Assembly: GCF_003173575.1 (NCBI RefSeq)
Contig: NZ_QGNY01000004.1
Coordinates: 496,001 to 560,000 of the forward strand
From: Pedobacter paludis
Lineage (GTDB): Bacteria; Bacteroidota; Bacteroidia; Sphingobacteriales; Sphingobacteriaceae
Length of the DNA stretch: 64,000 bases
Direction of reading: 5' to 3'
This document shows, one piece after another, positions 39,034-47,969 of the stretch. The notes beneath the pieces were generated by a model that was not told the DNA's origin, searched no databases, and saw only the letters and a program-made list of their open reading frames with translations. The translations under genes were made by a program, and so were the position numbers. Position 1 is the stretch's first letter. Each line of letters begins with the position of its first letter.

Positions 39034-39935
39034 ATCTTCTCCGCAATTCTTAATTTCGCACTGCGAGCTCTATTATTTTGAGCAATCTCTTCATCAGAAG
39101 CAATAATCGCCTTACGGGTAATTACTTTAAATGGTTTTTGCTGGTTTCCGAAGAAATCTTTCTCTACCTCTCCCTGAAATTTACCTTTAGCCATAAAGTT
39201 TTTAACCGGCCTATCCTCTAAAGAATGATAAGACATCACAACTAAATGCCCCCCCGGTTTTAAAACATCGGCCGCCTGTTGAAGAAAATCTTCGAGCACC
39301 TGAATTTCAGCATTAACCTCAATCCGCAAAGCCTGGAAAACCTGCGCTAAATATTTATTTTCTTTTCCTCTCGGGATGTACTCTGAAATGGCCGTTTTGA
39401 AACTATCGATATCGGTAAAGGATTTTTCCAAACGAGCGGTAACAATGGCACGAGCCAAAGATTTAGCATTTTTAACTTCGCCATAAATTCCGAACAACTT
39501 GTGAAGCTTATCTTCTGAATAAGTATTCAAAACTTCAGCAGCCGTTAGTTTTCCGTTCGGATCCATACGCATATCCAAATCTGCATTGAAGCGAATAGAG
39601 AAACCACGCTGAGGAACATCAAACTGATGAGAAGACACACCAAGATCGGCTAGGATTCCATCTACTTGCTTAAATCCTTTTAAACGTAGATTATTTTTAA
39701 GGAAACCGAAGTTTTGATCTATAAATACAAAGCGATCATCAGCCGGAATATTTGCCTGCGCATCAGGGTCCTGATCAAAAGCAATCAAAGTTCCCTTCGG
39801 CCCCAAATGCTTTAATATTTCTTTCGAATGGCCACCGCCACCAAAAGTTACATCTACATAAACACCATCTGGCTTAATATTTAATCCATCAATGCAGGGC
39901 TGCAACATTACAGGAACGTGGTAATTATTCTCCAT
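39030..39935 (-). CDS. rsmH: 16S rRNA (cytosine(1402)-N4)-methyltransferase
   Basis: The 301-residue product (formerly MraW) methylates C1402 of 16S rRNA. It has the N-terminal YHVPVMLQPCIDGL, the SAM-binding DVTFGGGGHSKEIL, ADLGVSSHQFDVPQRGFS, and SYHSLEDRPVKNFM near the C-terminus, all diagnostic. Its start overlaps the mraZ stop by 11 bases and its end overlaps ftsL by 4, showing tight translational coupling at the head of the cluster. Confidence 0.98.
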   Translation of the reverse strand: MENNYHVPVMLQPCIDGLNIKPDGVYVDVTFGGGGHSKEILKHLGPKGTLIAFDQDPDAQANIPADDRFVFIDQNFGFLKNNLRLKGFKQVDGILADLGVSSHQFDVPQRGFSIRFNADLDMRMDPNGKLTAAEVLNTYSEDKLHKLFGIYGEVKNAKSLARAIVTARLEKSFTDIDSFKTAISEYIPRGKENKYLAQVFQALRIEVNAEIQVLEDFLQQAADVLKPGGHLVVMSYHSLEDRPVKNFMAKGKFQGEVEKDFFGNQQKPFKVITRKAIIASDEEIAQNNRARSAKLRIAEKI

Positions 39936-40392
39936 CTTCCCTCCTGTTTTTACTTCCCATTACTTCCTCCGCAAGATTTGCAAAGTTTTCAGGCACATCA
40001 TCAAATAAATCTTCGTAAGCTTTTTTATCCCAAACCTCGATTTTATCTAACTGACAAGCCAAAACCAAATCGGTTGAGATTCCAGCAAATTCAGCAAGAG
40101 ATTTTGGCAAAAGCACACGGCCAGCCGCATCAAGCGAAAGCTCTGTTGCGCCACGTGTAAATGCTCTTAAGAAATCACGATTCTTTTTTTCGTAAATATT
40201 TAATTTGTTTAGATCTACAAGAATTGCATCCCAAACCTTTCTTGGATAAATAACAAGATTTTTTTCAAATCCACGGTTAATCACCAACCCATCTTTCTCG
40301 GCTTCAGGCAATTGTTTCTTAAGCGCAGCAGGAACCATAAGGCGTCCCTTTGCGTCAAGTTTACAATCAAATTCTCCTAAAAGTTGGGTCAT
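39925..40392 (-). CDS. mraZ: Transcriptional regulator MraZ
   Basis: The 155-residue product contains two tandem SpoVT/AbrB-like domains: the first with LDAKGRLMVPAALKKQLP (about residues 11-28), the second with LDAAGRVLLPKSLAEFAGI (about 83-101). MraZ binds direct repeats upstream of its own operon and regulates the division cluster. Such repeats are visible about 45-70 bases upstream. It is the first gene of the dcw transcript. Confidence 0.97.
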   Translation of the reverse strand: MTQLLGEFDCKLDAKGRLMVPAALKKQLPEAEKDGLVINRGFEKNLVIYPRKVWDAILVDLNKLNIYEKKNRDFLRAFTRGATELSLDAAGRVLLPKSLAEFAGISTDLVLACQLDKIEVWDKKAYEDLFDDVPENFANLAEEVMGSKNRREDGE

Positions 40393-40401
40393 AGTGGTAT
40401 T

Positions 40402-40461
40402 TACACTTTTTATGTAGTGTAAAAGTAAATAGTTTTACCACTTTTTACCACTTTTTACCAC
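40402..40461 (-). promoter_or_regulatory. Probable MraZ operator: tandem GTGGTAAAAA repeats
   Basis: On the minus strand three direct copies of GTGGTAAAA[AC] are spaced exactly 10 bases apart (40433-40461). A fourth related box, AAAAAGTGTAAA, lies nearer the mraZ start (about 40402-40414). MraZ in other bacteria binds short G-rich direct repeats with about one-helical-turn spacing, for example AAAGTG[GT] boxes in Mycoplasma. The position upstream of mraZ supports autoregulation. Confidence 0.75.
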
Positions 40462-40644
40462 AAAAAAGTTTTCAACACCTAGATTTTCCTTTTTATGGTT
40501 TAAAAAGATACACAAAATAAACCAAATAGAAAATTAAAAAACCGCTTATTTACTGATAATTAAGGGGTTTACATGAAAAATATGATGAAGTGTCACGTTC
40601 GCCCATATTGTAAAATCTGACCATAAAAAAAACCCTTCTTAATA

Positions 40645-40955
40645 GTCATCAGATGAATATAACCGAAATTTTCTTTTACGCATAACAGCCATCGGATGAA
40701 TATATACGAGATGCATATATTCATCTGATGGCTGTAACCGAAATTTTCTTTTACGTATAATAGCCATCGGATGAATACATACAGGATGCCGATATTCATC
40801 CGATGGCTGTAACCGAAATTTTCTTTTATGTATAATAGCCATCGGATGAATATATACAAGTTGCCGATATTCATCCGATGGCAGTGTAACTGAAATTTTT
40901 ACACCTAACAACCATCGGATGAATTTAGACAGGATGCCGATATTCATCCGATGGC
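40645..40955. repeat. REP hairpin array upstream of the transposase gene (4 full hairpins plus one half)
   Basis: Hairpins with the core CATCGGATGAAT ... ATTCATCCGATG lie at about 40686-40734, 40762-40808, 40838-40882 and 40912-40954, with a half-site at 40645-40659. The first three are separated by a conserved spacer containing AACCGAAATTTTCTTTTA, giving a period of about 75-80 bases. The cores here are preceded by GC (GCCATCGG) in most copies. This stretch between mraZ and the transposase gene has no credible coding frame. Confidence 0.85.
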
Positions 40956-41027
40956 TATAAATGAATTTATTTACTTAATTTAATCTAAAAAAACCCATAC
41001 ATCAAACTCAACGCAAAAAATATTATT

Positions 41028-41592
41028 ATGAATTTTAATGGAGGCACTGTTTATCATATTTACAACCGTGGCAATAACAGCCAGCAAATTTTCTTTAATA
41101 ACGACAATTACTTATTCTTTTTAAGAAAGCTCAAAAAAGAACTGCTTCCATTCTGTAACTTATTGTGTTATTGTTTAATGCCGAACCACTTTCATTTAAT
41201 GATTGTTACAAATGAGCATAATAATGATTTAAATTTACTGAACAAAGGAATTAGGAGTTCTACTAAGATCTTATACACGAGCAATAAACAATCAACAAGC
41301 GAGAACAGGGTCTTTGTTTCAACAACAAACTAAAGCGAAAGAGTTGATTGACAAAAACAATAACAACACCATAAGTTATGCTTCAATCTGTGCTCACTAC
41401 ATACATCAAAATCCTTTGAGGGCTAATTTAGCAACCGACTTGGCGCAATGGAAATTTTCATCATATCTTGATTTGGCAGGATTAAGAAATGGATCACTGT
41501 GCAATCGAAAATTATTTTTTGACTTTACAGGAATAAAAGAAGATGAATTTATTGAAGAAAGTAAGGCTATGGTATCAAAAGATAGATTATAA
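41028..41592 (+). pseudogene. REP-associated tyrosine transposase (RAYT, Y1/HUH family), frameshifted
   Basis: The first frame gives MNFNGGTVYHIYNRGNNSQQ and the HUH motif PNHFHLM, hallmarks of IS200/IS605-type Y1 transposases of the REP-associated class. Near 41258 the coding sense moves by one base: frame 1 ends in an unrelated tail (stop at 41331-41333), while the +1 frame continues GIRS with LLRSYTRAINNQQARTGSLF and SICAHYIHQNPLRANL, the expected RAYT C-terminus. Removing one T at 41258-41259 would restore a ~188-residue protein. It is flanked on both sides by REP hairpins, the presumed substrates. The gene is probably inactive unless the shift is an assembly error. Confidence 0.85.
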
Positions 41593-41596
41593 AAAA

Positions 41597-41773
41597 GTCA
41601 TCGGATGAGTACTTAGCACTAGCCAAAACTCATCTGATGACTAACCAATTTCTTTAAACAGATAGTCATCGGATGAATACTAGCATCTGCCCAAATTCAT
41701 CCGATGACTAAACGAAATAGATTTAAAAAGTCATCGGATGAATACTATCATCTGCCTAAATTCATCCGATGAC
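41597..41773. repeat. REP hairpin array downstream of the transposase gene (3 hairpins)
   Basis: Three hairpins at about 41597-41641, 41665-41708 and 41730-41773, built on GTCATCGGATGA[AG]T and its inverse. The flank is GTC/GAC, unlike the GCC/GGC of the left array, so the two sides are distinct subfamilies. The last hairpin ends about 10 bases from the pgk stop and may serve as its terminator. Confidence 0.85.
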
Positions 41774-41783
41774 CTTTTCTAAT

Positions 41784-42977
41784 TTAGTCGTTAAGGGCTT
41801 TAACACCTGGTAACTCTTTACCTTCCATATATTCTAGCAATGCACCGCCTCCGGTTGAGATATAACTTACCTCATCTTCGAAACCAAATTTTGCAATGGC
41901 CGCAGCAGAATCGCCACCACCGATTAATGAGAAAGCACCATTTTCTTTTGTTGCAGCAACCACTGCTACTGCTACTGCTTTGGTACCTACTTCGAAGTTT
42001 TCCATTTCAAAAACACCCATTGGTCCGTTCCACAATAAAGTTTTAGAATTTTTAATTACGTCTTGAAATAAAGCAACTGATTTCGGGCCGATATCCAATC
42101 CCATCCAATCTGCTGGAATCTGACCAGAATCTACATCTTTTTTATCCGCATCGTTTGCAAATTTATCTGCAATAACGGTATCAACAGGCAAAATTAACTG
42201 AACACCTTTAGCTTTAGCTTTTTCGATTAATTCTAAGGAAAGCTCTTGTTTATCTGCCTCTAACAAAGAAGTTCCGATTTCGCCACCTTGTGCTTTAGCA
42301 AAAGTATAAGCCATACCACCGCCGATAATTAAGTTGTCTACCTTATCCAATAATTTCTCGATCAAGAGAATTTTATCTGATACTTTAGCTCCGCCCATAA
42401 TTGCCGTAAAAGGTCTTTCTGGATGGTTTAATATCTTTTCTGCATTTGCAACTTCGCCAGCCATTAAATAACCAGAAAATTTTGCATCTGGAAAGAACTG
42501 TGCAATAATTGAAGTTGAAGCATGTGCACGGTGAGCTGTACCGAATGCATCGTTTACATATACATCACCAAGTTTTGATAATTTCTCGGCAAAGGCAACA
42601 TCGCCTTTTTCTTCTTCTTTATAAAAACGAAGATTTTCTAGCAATAAAACCTCACCAGGGTATAAATTTTTAGCTTGATTTACTGCGCTTTCTCCAATGC
42701 AGTCGTCTGCAAATTTCACTTCTAAATCCAACATGCGAGAAAGATCGCCAAGAATATGCTTTAGAGAATATTTATCCGTTGGACCATCTTTTGGACGGCC
42801 TAAATGCGACATTAAAATAACTGAACCACCATCATTTAATATTTTTTCGATTGTAGGTAAGGCAGCACGCATTCTCTTATCATCGGTAATTTTAAAATCA
42901 GCGTCAAACGGCACATTAAAATCTACTCTGATTAATGCTTTTTTATCTTTAAAGTTAAACTGGTCGATCGTTTTCAT
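41784..42977 (-). CDS. pgk: Phosphoglycerate kinase
   Basis: The 397-residue glycolytic enzyme transfers phosphate from 1,3-bisphosphoglycerate to ADP. Family motifs: [11 protein letters not shown] at the N-terminus, [37 protein letters not shown] (about residue 192), and the C-terminal [13 protein letters not shown]. Full length. It lies near gap, which supplies its substrate, with one GNAT gene between them. Confidence 0.98.
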   Translation of the reverse strand: MKTIDQFNFKDKKALIRVDFNVPFDADFKITDDKRMRAALPTIEKILNDGGSVILMSHLGRPKDGPTDKYSLKHILGDLSRMLDLEVKFADDCIGESAVNQAKNLYPGEVLLLENLRFYKEEEKGDVAFAEKLSKLGDVYVNDAFGTAHRAHASTSIIAQFFPDAKFSGYLMAGEVANAEKILNHPERPFTAIMGGAKVSDKILLIEKLLDKVDNLIIGGGMAYTFAKAQGGEIGTSLLEADKQELSLELIEKAKAKGVQLILPVDTVIADKFANDADKKDVDSGQIPADWMGLDIGPKSVALFQDVIKNSKTLLWNGPMGVFEMENFEVGTKAVAVAVVAATKENGAFSLIGGGDSAAAIAKFGFEDEVSYISTGGGALLEYMEGKELPGVKALND

Positions 42978-42989
42978 GTTTAATTTTTA

Positions 42990-43421
42990 TTATTTTAAGT
43001 TTAATTTCATTTCGTAATGGAAGCCAATACCCGGGATATCGAATTCTGGAGATTCGGTTGTAAAACCTAGTTTTTTATAGAAAGATGCGGCCGTTGACCG
43101 AGCATTGCACCACAAATAATCTGTATTGTATTCTTTTAAATATTCTATGGCGAAGTTAACCAATGCTGCCCCATAACCTTTGCCTCCTTCATCGGGGTGT
43201 GTTGCCATTCCTCTTAATTGATAACCCTCTCCTTCTTCCGGAAAAAAGTCGTTTCGCATAAAAGTTGCTATGGATTTAATTTCACCATCATAAAGAAAAC
43301 CCAGATGAAAAGTATCATAAGCCAAATCGCCATCAAAAACACATTGATCAAAGGCCTTACCGTTTCGTAAAACCAAACTTCTCAAGGGTAGAACATCTTT
43401 TGGAAGAATAAATTTGACCAT
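42990..43421 (-). CDS. GNAT family N-acetyltransferase
   Basis: The 143-residue product has the GNAT acetyl-CoA loop (LRGMATHPDEGGKGYGAALVNF, read as motif A with GKGYGAAL) and motif B-like WCNARSTAASFYKKLGFTT. Bacterial GNATs of this size acetylate small amines or protein N-termini; the substrate cannot be assigned. It starts between gap and pgk in the same direction and ends 12 bases before pgk, so it is likely co-transcribed. Confidence 0.87.
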   Translation of the reverse strand: MVKFILPKDVLPLRSLVLRNGKAFDQCVFDGDLAYDTFHLGFLYDGEIKSIATFMRNDFFPEEGEGYQLRGMATHPDEGGKGYGAALVNFAIEYLKEYNTDYLWCNARSTAASFYKKLGFTTESPEFDIPGIGFHYEMKLNLK

Positions 43422-43424
43422 ATT

Positions 43425-43465
43425 TAATTATTGAATTTTGAACGAGCGAATGATTGAATATTGTT
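43425..43465. repeat. AT-rich repeat fragment related to the four-helix-bundle flanks
   Basis: Contains TTAATTATTGAATTTTGAAC and GCGAATGATTGAAT, closely similar to text at 30482-30520 and 36430-36510. Only one arm is clear here. Confidence 0.45.
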
Positions 43466-43502
43466 TTTAAACCTATCTTAATTCAACTCAAATGCCTTTT
43501 CT

Positions 43503-44495
43503 TTATCCTTTTAACGCCTCAATTTTCTTTACTACATCCATTAAACGGCTGCTGTAACCATATTCATTATCGTACCAGCCAACCACCTTTACCAAATCGC
43601 CCACAATTGAGGTAAGCTGCGCATCAAAGATACAAGAATGTGGATTATCAATGATATCAACTGAAACAATTGGATCTTCGGTATACTCCAGAATATTTTT
43701 TAAGGAATTTTCTGATGCGTATTTAAAGGCGAGATTAATTTGTTCGATGGTTGTTTTATTTTTTAACAGACAAGTAAAATCAGTAAGCGAACCGTTTAAA
43801 ACCGGCACTCTTATTCCAGCGCCGCCCAACCTGCCTTCCAATTCGGGAAAGATATGCGTAATGGCTTTGGCTGCACCTGTAGTTGTTGGAATAATTGATG
43901 ACGATGCCGCTCTCGCTCTGCGTAAATCTTTATGGTTACTATCATGAAGATTTTGATCGCCAGTCATCGAATGGATTGTTGTAATATATCCTTCTTCTAC
44001 GCCCCAATTGTCGTTTAAAATTTTGATCATCGGTGCGATGTTGTTCGTGGTGCAACTTGCATTCGAGATTATAGGGCTTGTCAAATCAATGTTTGCATCA
44101 TTTACGCCCAATACCACCATTGGGATATCATCTGCAGCCGGTGCAGATATAAGCACCTGGCTTGCACCCGACGTTAAATGTTTTTCTGCAGCTTCTACAC
44201 TTAAATTTTTACCCGTACAATCTACTACCAAATCTACTCTCAATGCAGACCAAGGCAATTCATCAGCCTCTTTTATAGAAAAAACAGGAATGGAAAGCTG
44301 ACCAATGACAAGTGAATCTGGCATTGCAGACACTTGATCTGGATAAACACCATGAACCGTATCATATTTAAATAAATGTGCCATGGTTTTGGCATCAGCA
44401 AGATCGTTAATTGCAACTACATCAAAACCTTCGGCCAATGCCAAACGCAAAAATGTTCTACCAATCCGACCAAAACCATTAATTGCAAGCCTCAT
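43503..44495 (-). CDS. gap: Glyceraldehyde-3-phosphate dehydrogenase
   Basis: The 330-residue enzyme oxidises glyceraldehyde 3-phosphate with NAD(P)+. It has the N-terminal Rossmann motif INGFGRIGRTFLRLA, the catalytic Cys near residue 148 in SNASCTTNNIAPM, His in HSMTGDQ, and the C-terminal WYDNEYGYSSRLMD. The ATG at 44495 (MRLAIN) is the family start; a 7-residue upstream extension is not expected. It is the first gene of a gap-GNAT-pgk series. Confidence 0.97.
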   Translation of the reverse strand: MRLAINGFGRIGRTFLRLALAEGFDVVAINDLADAKTMAHLFKYDTVHGVYPDQVSAMPDSLVIGQLSIPVFSIKEADELPWSALRVDLVVDCTGKNLSVEAAEKHLTSGASQVLISAPAADDIPMVVLGVNDANIDLTSPIISNASCTTNNIAPMIKILNDNWGVEEGYITTIHSMTGDQNLHDSNHKDLRRARAASSSIIPTTTGAAKAITHIFPELEGRLGGAGIRVPVLNGSLTDFTCLLKNKTTIEQINLAFKYASENSLKNILEYTEDPIVSVDIIDNPHSCIFDAQLTSIVGDLVKVVGWYDNEYGYSSRLMDVVKKIEALKG

Positions 44496-44619
44496 TTTAT
44501 ATAAATTAGAGCGCAAAATTAGTGTTTATTTTCATATTTGAATTATGGGCAGAATGGTTAAATTCCAACTGAATGTAAATAGATTTTGAGCCATATATTA
44601 ACTACTGAAATACTGATAG

Positions 44620-45762
44620 TTACCTTGCAATTACTGATGATTTACCGGAATTATAATCTGGCTTTAGTGATGAGCTTTTTTTATTTGGTTCTTTCTTCGA
44701 CAGCTGAAAAGTGATGATGATGCTAAACAAGGCACATACTCCGATAAGCAGAAAAATAAGTAAAAAATTGCCCAATGTTTGGAGCGCAATTGTGCTCCCA
44801 ATTGTTACTACATTTAAGCTGGCCGTTAACCAGACAATTTTATTGGGTTTCATTCCCAGTCTTTCCAAACGGTGATGAATGTGATTTCGATCTCCTTTAA
44901 ATGGTGATTTCCTGTTGAAAATTCGGATACAAAAAACCCTAAGCGAATCGAATATGGGAACAATTAAAATGGAAACCGCAATTGCCGGGGCAGAGAAAAA
45001 TGCGGGATAATTTGTTCCTGTAAATTTATTAAGCTCGATAAATTTAATGGCTAGCGCCGCAGAAACCAATCCAATTATGAGTGCCCCGGTATCACCCATA
45101 AAGATTTTAGCTGGATACCAATTATATTTTAGAAAACCACCAATTGCGCCTGCCAGTGCAAAGGCAATAAATGCATAGGGCAATTGGTGCATGATACAGA
45201 ATAAAATGCCAAAAGTGAGTGTAGAAATAATCCCGATTACGCCTGCCAAACCATCAATACCATCAATTAAATTAAATGCATTGTTTAAGAAAATGATTAG
45301 AATTAGAGAAAATATGCCGCCCCAAACCAGATTCATCTCACCTATAGTTAGTACACCGTATAAACTTGTTAATCTAAACCCTCCAAAAAACACCAAGATG
45401 GATGCAACTGTAAGTTGGAGACTAAATTTAGTACTGGTGTTGGTGCCGTAAACATCATCTTTTAAACCCAGTGCGGTTAAGAGAATACAGGATGCAATTA
45501 AGAAATTTGCCTCTTTATAATTGGTTAAAGTTGAAAAAAGAAGAATGCTGATGGTGAAACTCCCGACAATTGCCAAGCCACCCAAACGGGAAATATTCCT
45601 TTTGTGGTTTTTGCGATGTAGATCGTTCTTATCGAATAGATTGTACCTTAAAGAGGTGTAAATTACCGAAGGGATGCTAAACATAACCATAGCAAAGGCC
45701 AGTAAAAATATGGCCCCATAAAAAAGTTCTGGGTTTGTATTTAGGATATCTTTAAGCAACAC
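44620..45762 (-). CDS. WecA/MraY-like undecaprenyl-phosphate glycosyl-1-phosphate transferase
   Basis: The 380-residue product has about 10-11 membrane helices and family motifs [34 protein letters not shown] and the cytoplasmic [12 protein letters not shown]is loop. This places it in the glycosyltransferase 4 family (WecA/TagO/Rfe), which loads a sugar-1-phosphate onto the lipid carrier to start surface polysaccharide synthesis. It starts with GTG. It stands just left of the polysaccharide region and may prime it. The sugar is not determinable. Confidence 0.9.
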   Translation of the reverse strand: MLLKDILNTNPELFYGAIFLLAFAMVMFSIPSVIYTSLRYNLFDKNDLHRKNHKRNISRLGGLAIVGSFTISILLFSTLTNYKEANFLIASCILLTALGLKDDVYGTNTSTKFSLQLTVASILVFFGGFRLTSLYGVLTIGEMNLVWGGIFSLILIIFLNNAFNLIDGIDGLAGVIGIISTLTFGILFCIMHQLPYAFIAFALAGAIGGFLKYNWYPAKIFMGDTGALIIGLVSAALAIKFIELNKFTGTNYPAFFSAPAIAVSILIVPIFDSLRVFCIRIFNRKSPFKGDRNHIHHRLERLGMKPNKIVWLTASLNVVTIGSTIALQTLGNFLLIFLLIGVCALFSIIITFQLSKKEPNKKSSSLKPDYNSGKSSVIAR

Positions 45763-45879
45763 TAAAAATGTTTGCTAACAAATATAAAACTTTAAGGCGT
45801 AAAAACTTGGTTATGCAACGTAATACAGCTTGACTTAAATCAAAAAATTTTTAAGCGATGGATGTGGGTGTTGTATAGG

Positions 45880-47150
45880 GCTCGTTTCCGCCGAAGGGCT
45901 CTTACCTTTTCCTTAATGAAAAGGTAACCAAAAATCAAGGCTTTGGCCTGATGTCGGATAAATTCGTTAAAGCTTAAAGAGCGGCAACACAAGTACCCGA
46001 TGAAGAATCGGGCAGGGCGCGTTGCCTTGGATAATGGTGGGATGAATATTTCTGCAAAAGCTTTAACGTTTTCTCCTTTCATCATGCCAGAGGCCGGAGA
46101 GCAGGGTGAAACCCCCATCCGCCCTGTGGGGCACCTTCCCCCTGAAGGGTGAAGGTTGCATGATGCAGAAAAACCTAGGCGCTTTATAATTCCCCTCTTT
46201 CAGAGGGGTGCCCGTAGGGTGGGGTGTTTCTTTTTAAGTAGACCATTCCGTTATTGTGAGACGGGTGTATAAAAAAGCTGAAGCAAATGGCTTTCATTGT
46301 TTCACTGATGTTTCTTTTCTCGGCTCATCGCCGCCGGGGGCTCTTTCTTTTCTCTTGATAGAAAAGAAACAAAAGATCAAGGCTTTGGCCTGATGTCGGA
46401 TAAATTCGTTAAAGCTTAAAGAGCGGCAACACAAGTACCCGATGAAGAATCGGGCAGGACGCGTTGCCTTGGATAATGGTGGGATGAATATTTCTGCAAA
46501 AGCTTTAACGTTTTCTCCTTTCATCATGCCAGAGGCCGGAGAGCAGGGTGCAGAAAACCCCCATCCGCCCTGTGGGCACCTTCCCCCTCAAGGGTGAAGG
46601 TCGCATGATGCAGAAAAACCTAAGCGCTTTATAATTCCCCTCTTTCAGATGGGGTGCCCATAGGGCAGGGTGTTTCTCTTTAAAGACCATTCCGTTATTG
46701 CGAGACGGGTGTATAAAAAAGCTGAAGCAAATGGATTTCATTGTTTCACTTATTTCATATTTCTTTTCTCGGCTCATCGCCACCGATTGGCTCTTACCTT
46801 TTCCTTGATGAAAAGGTAACCAAAAATCAAGGCCTTGGCCTGATGTCGGATAAATTCGTTAAAGCTTAAAGAGCGGCAACACAAGTACCCGATGAAGAAT
46901 CGGGCAGGACGCGTTGCCTTGGATAATGGTGGGATGAATATTTCTGCAAAAGCTTTAACGTTTTCTCCTTCCATCATGCCAGAGGCCGGAGAGCAGGGCG
47001 CAGAAACCCCCATCCGCCCTGTGGGCACCTTCCCCCTGAAGGGTGAAGGTAGCATGATGCAGAAAAACCTAGGCGCTTTATAATTCCCCTCTTTCACAGG
47101 GGTGCCCGTAGGGCGGGGTGTTTCTTTTCAAAGACCATTCCGTTATTGTG
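45880..47150. repeat. Three tandem copies of a ~445-bp intergenic repeat
   Basis: A shared block GGCCTGATGTCGGATAAATT begins at about 45947, 46387 and 46837, giving periods of 440 and 450 bases. Within each copy are an AATCGGGCAGG-containing block, AGGCCGGAGAGCAGGG, a C-rich CCCCTCTTTCA stretch and a CATTCCGTTATTG end. Copies differ by scattered substitutions. The minus-strand reading frames in each copy (containing PPLSKATRPARFF) recur because the DNA recurs, so I treat this as non-coding. It fills the whole gap between the WecA-like gene and the GT2 gene. Confidence 0.85.
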
Positions 47151-47222
47151 AGGCAGTATATAAACAATGTTAATTTTAAATTTTGTTTTAATCACATTAT
47201 TCCCATCGACCATCATATCCTA

Positions 47223-47969
47223 TTAACTTATAAATTGAACAAGCTTACTGAGCTTTTTTCTTAAAATTGTGAGAATTGGATTTGGAATTTCATTTCTTTT
47301 TAATGCTTTATAGTCATTTATAAAGGCTAGATATCTGCTATTAAATGACTGATTGCTTACTCCACCCATTCTCATATTCACCATTAATTCTGGCAGATAC
47401 TGAGCTTTAATTTTATGCTTATGGAAATACCTCAAAATCAAGTCATAATCAGCAGTGGTGCCCAAATCCAAAGCATAATCTCCCAGTTTTTCAAACAAGT
47501 CTCTCTTTAGGTACAAAGTTGGGTGAGCAGGCATCCAGCCTTTTCTAATATCAGCCCAAGTTGTTTGTTTAGATTTCCATTGGCGGGTAATTTTTTGGGT
47601 AAGTGGGTGAATGTAATTTAAATCGCCGTAAACTGCATCGAGATCAGGATTTTGAATAAAAGCTTCTGCAACTTTATTTAAAACAGCATCAGAAGCAAAC
47701 ATATCGTCTGCGTTTAAAATCCCAACAACCTCTCCAGTTGCTAATTTTATTCCCTTATTGATCGCATCGTAAAGCCCATCATCCATTTCTGACCTAAACT
47801 TATGGATGTTATCCTTATATCCTTCAATAATACTTAATGTTTTATCTGTTGATTTTCCATCCACAACGATATATTCCAGATCCTGATGCGTTTGGGCAAC
47901 GACAGATTCGATGCAGTCTTTTAAAAACGCCTCTCCATTATATACAACTGTGATTAAGGTTATTTTCAT
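47223..47969 (-). CDS. Glycosyltransferase family 2
   Basis: The 248-residue GT-A enzyme begins MKITLITVVYNGEAFLKDCI. It has VDGKSTDKTLSII and the metal-binding DxD-like motif in GILNADDMF (about residue 87), the signature of WcaA/WbbL-like family 2 transferases that add sugars to lipid-linked surface glycans. Acceptor and donor are unknown. Its first 32 bases overlap the 3' end of the upstream secreted-protein gene in another frame, so the two are probably translated from one message. Confidence 0.92.
   Translation of the reverse strand: MKITLITVVYNGEAFLKDCIESVVAQTHQDLEYIVVDGKSTDKTLSIIEGYKDNIHKFRSEMDDGLYDAINKGIKLATGEVVGILNADDMFASDAVLNKVAEAFIQNPDLDAVYGDLNYIHPLTQKITRQWKSKQTTWADIRKGWMPAHPTLYLKRDLFEKLGDYALDLGTTADYDLILRYFHKHKIKAQYLPELMVNMRMGGVSNQSFNSRYLAFINDYKALKRNEIPNPILTILRKKLSKLVQFIS

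Noticed and set aside
40593..40947. Two overlapping minus-strand frames with repeated FIRWLL/KENFGYS text
   Set aside because: They translate the REP hairpin array; the protein repeats mirror the palindromes.
40645..41773. Possible CRISPR array
   Set aside because: The repeats are long palindromes, spacers are conserved rather than unique, period varies, and there are no cas genes; a RAYT gene explains the pattern.
45840..47097. Several minus-strand reading frames of 77-107 codons containing PPLSKATRPARFF
   Set aside because: They recur because the DNA repeats three times; they change length with indels and lack a credible start context or homology to a known family.
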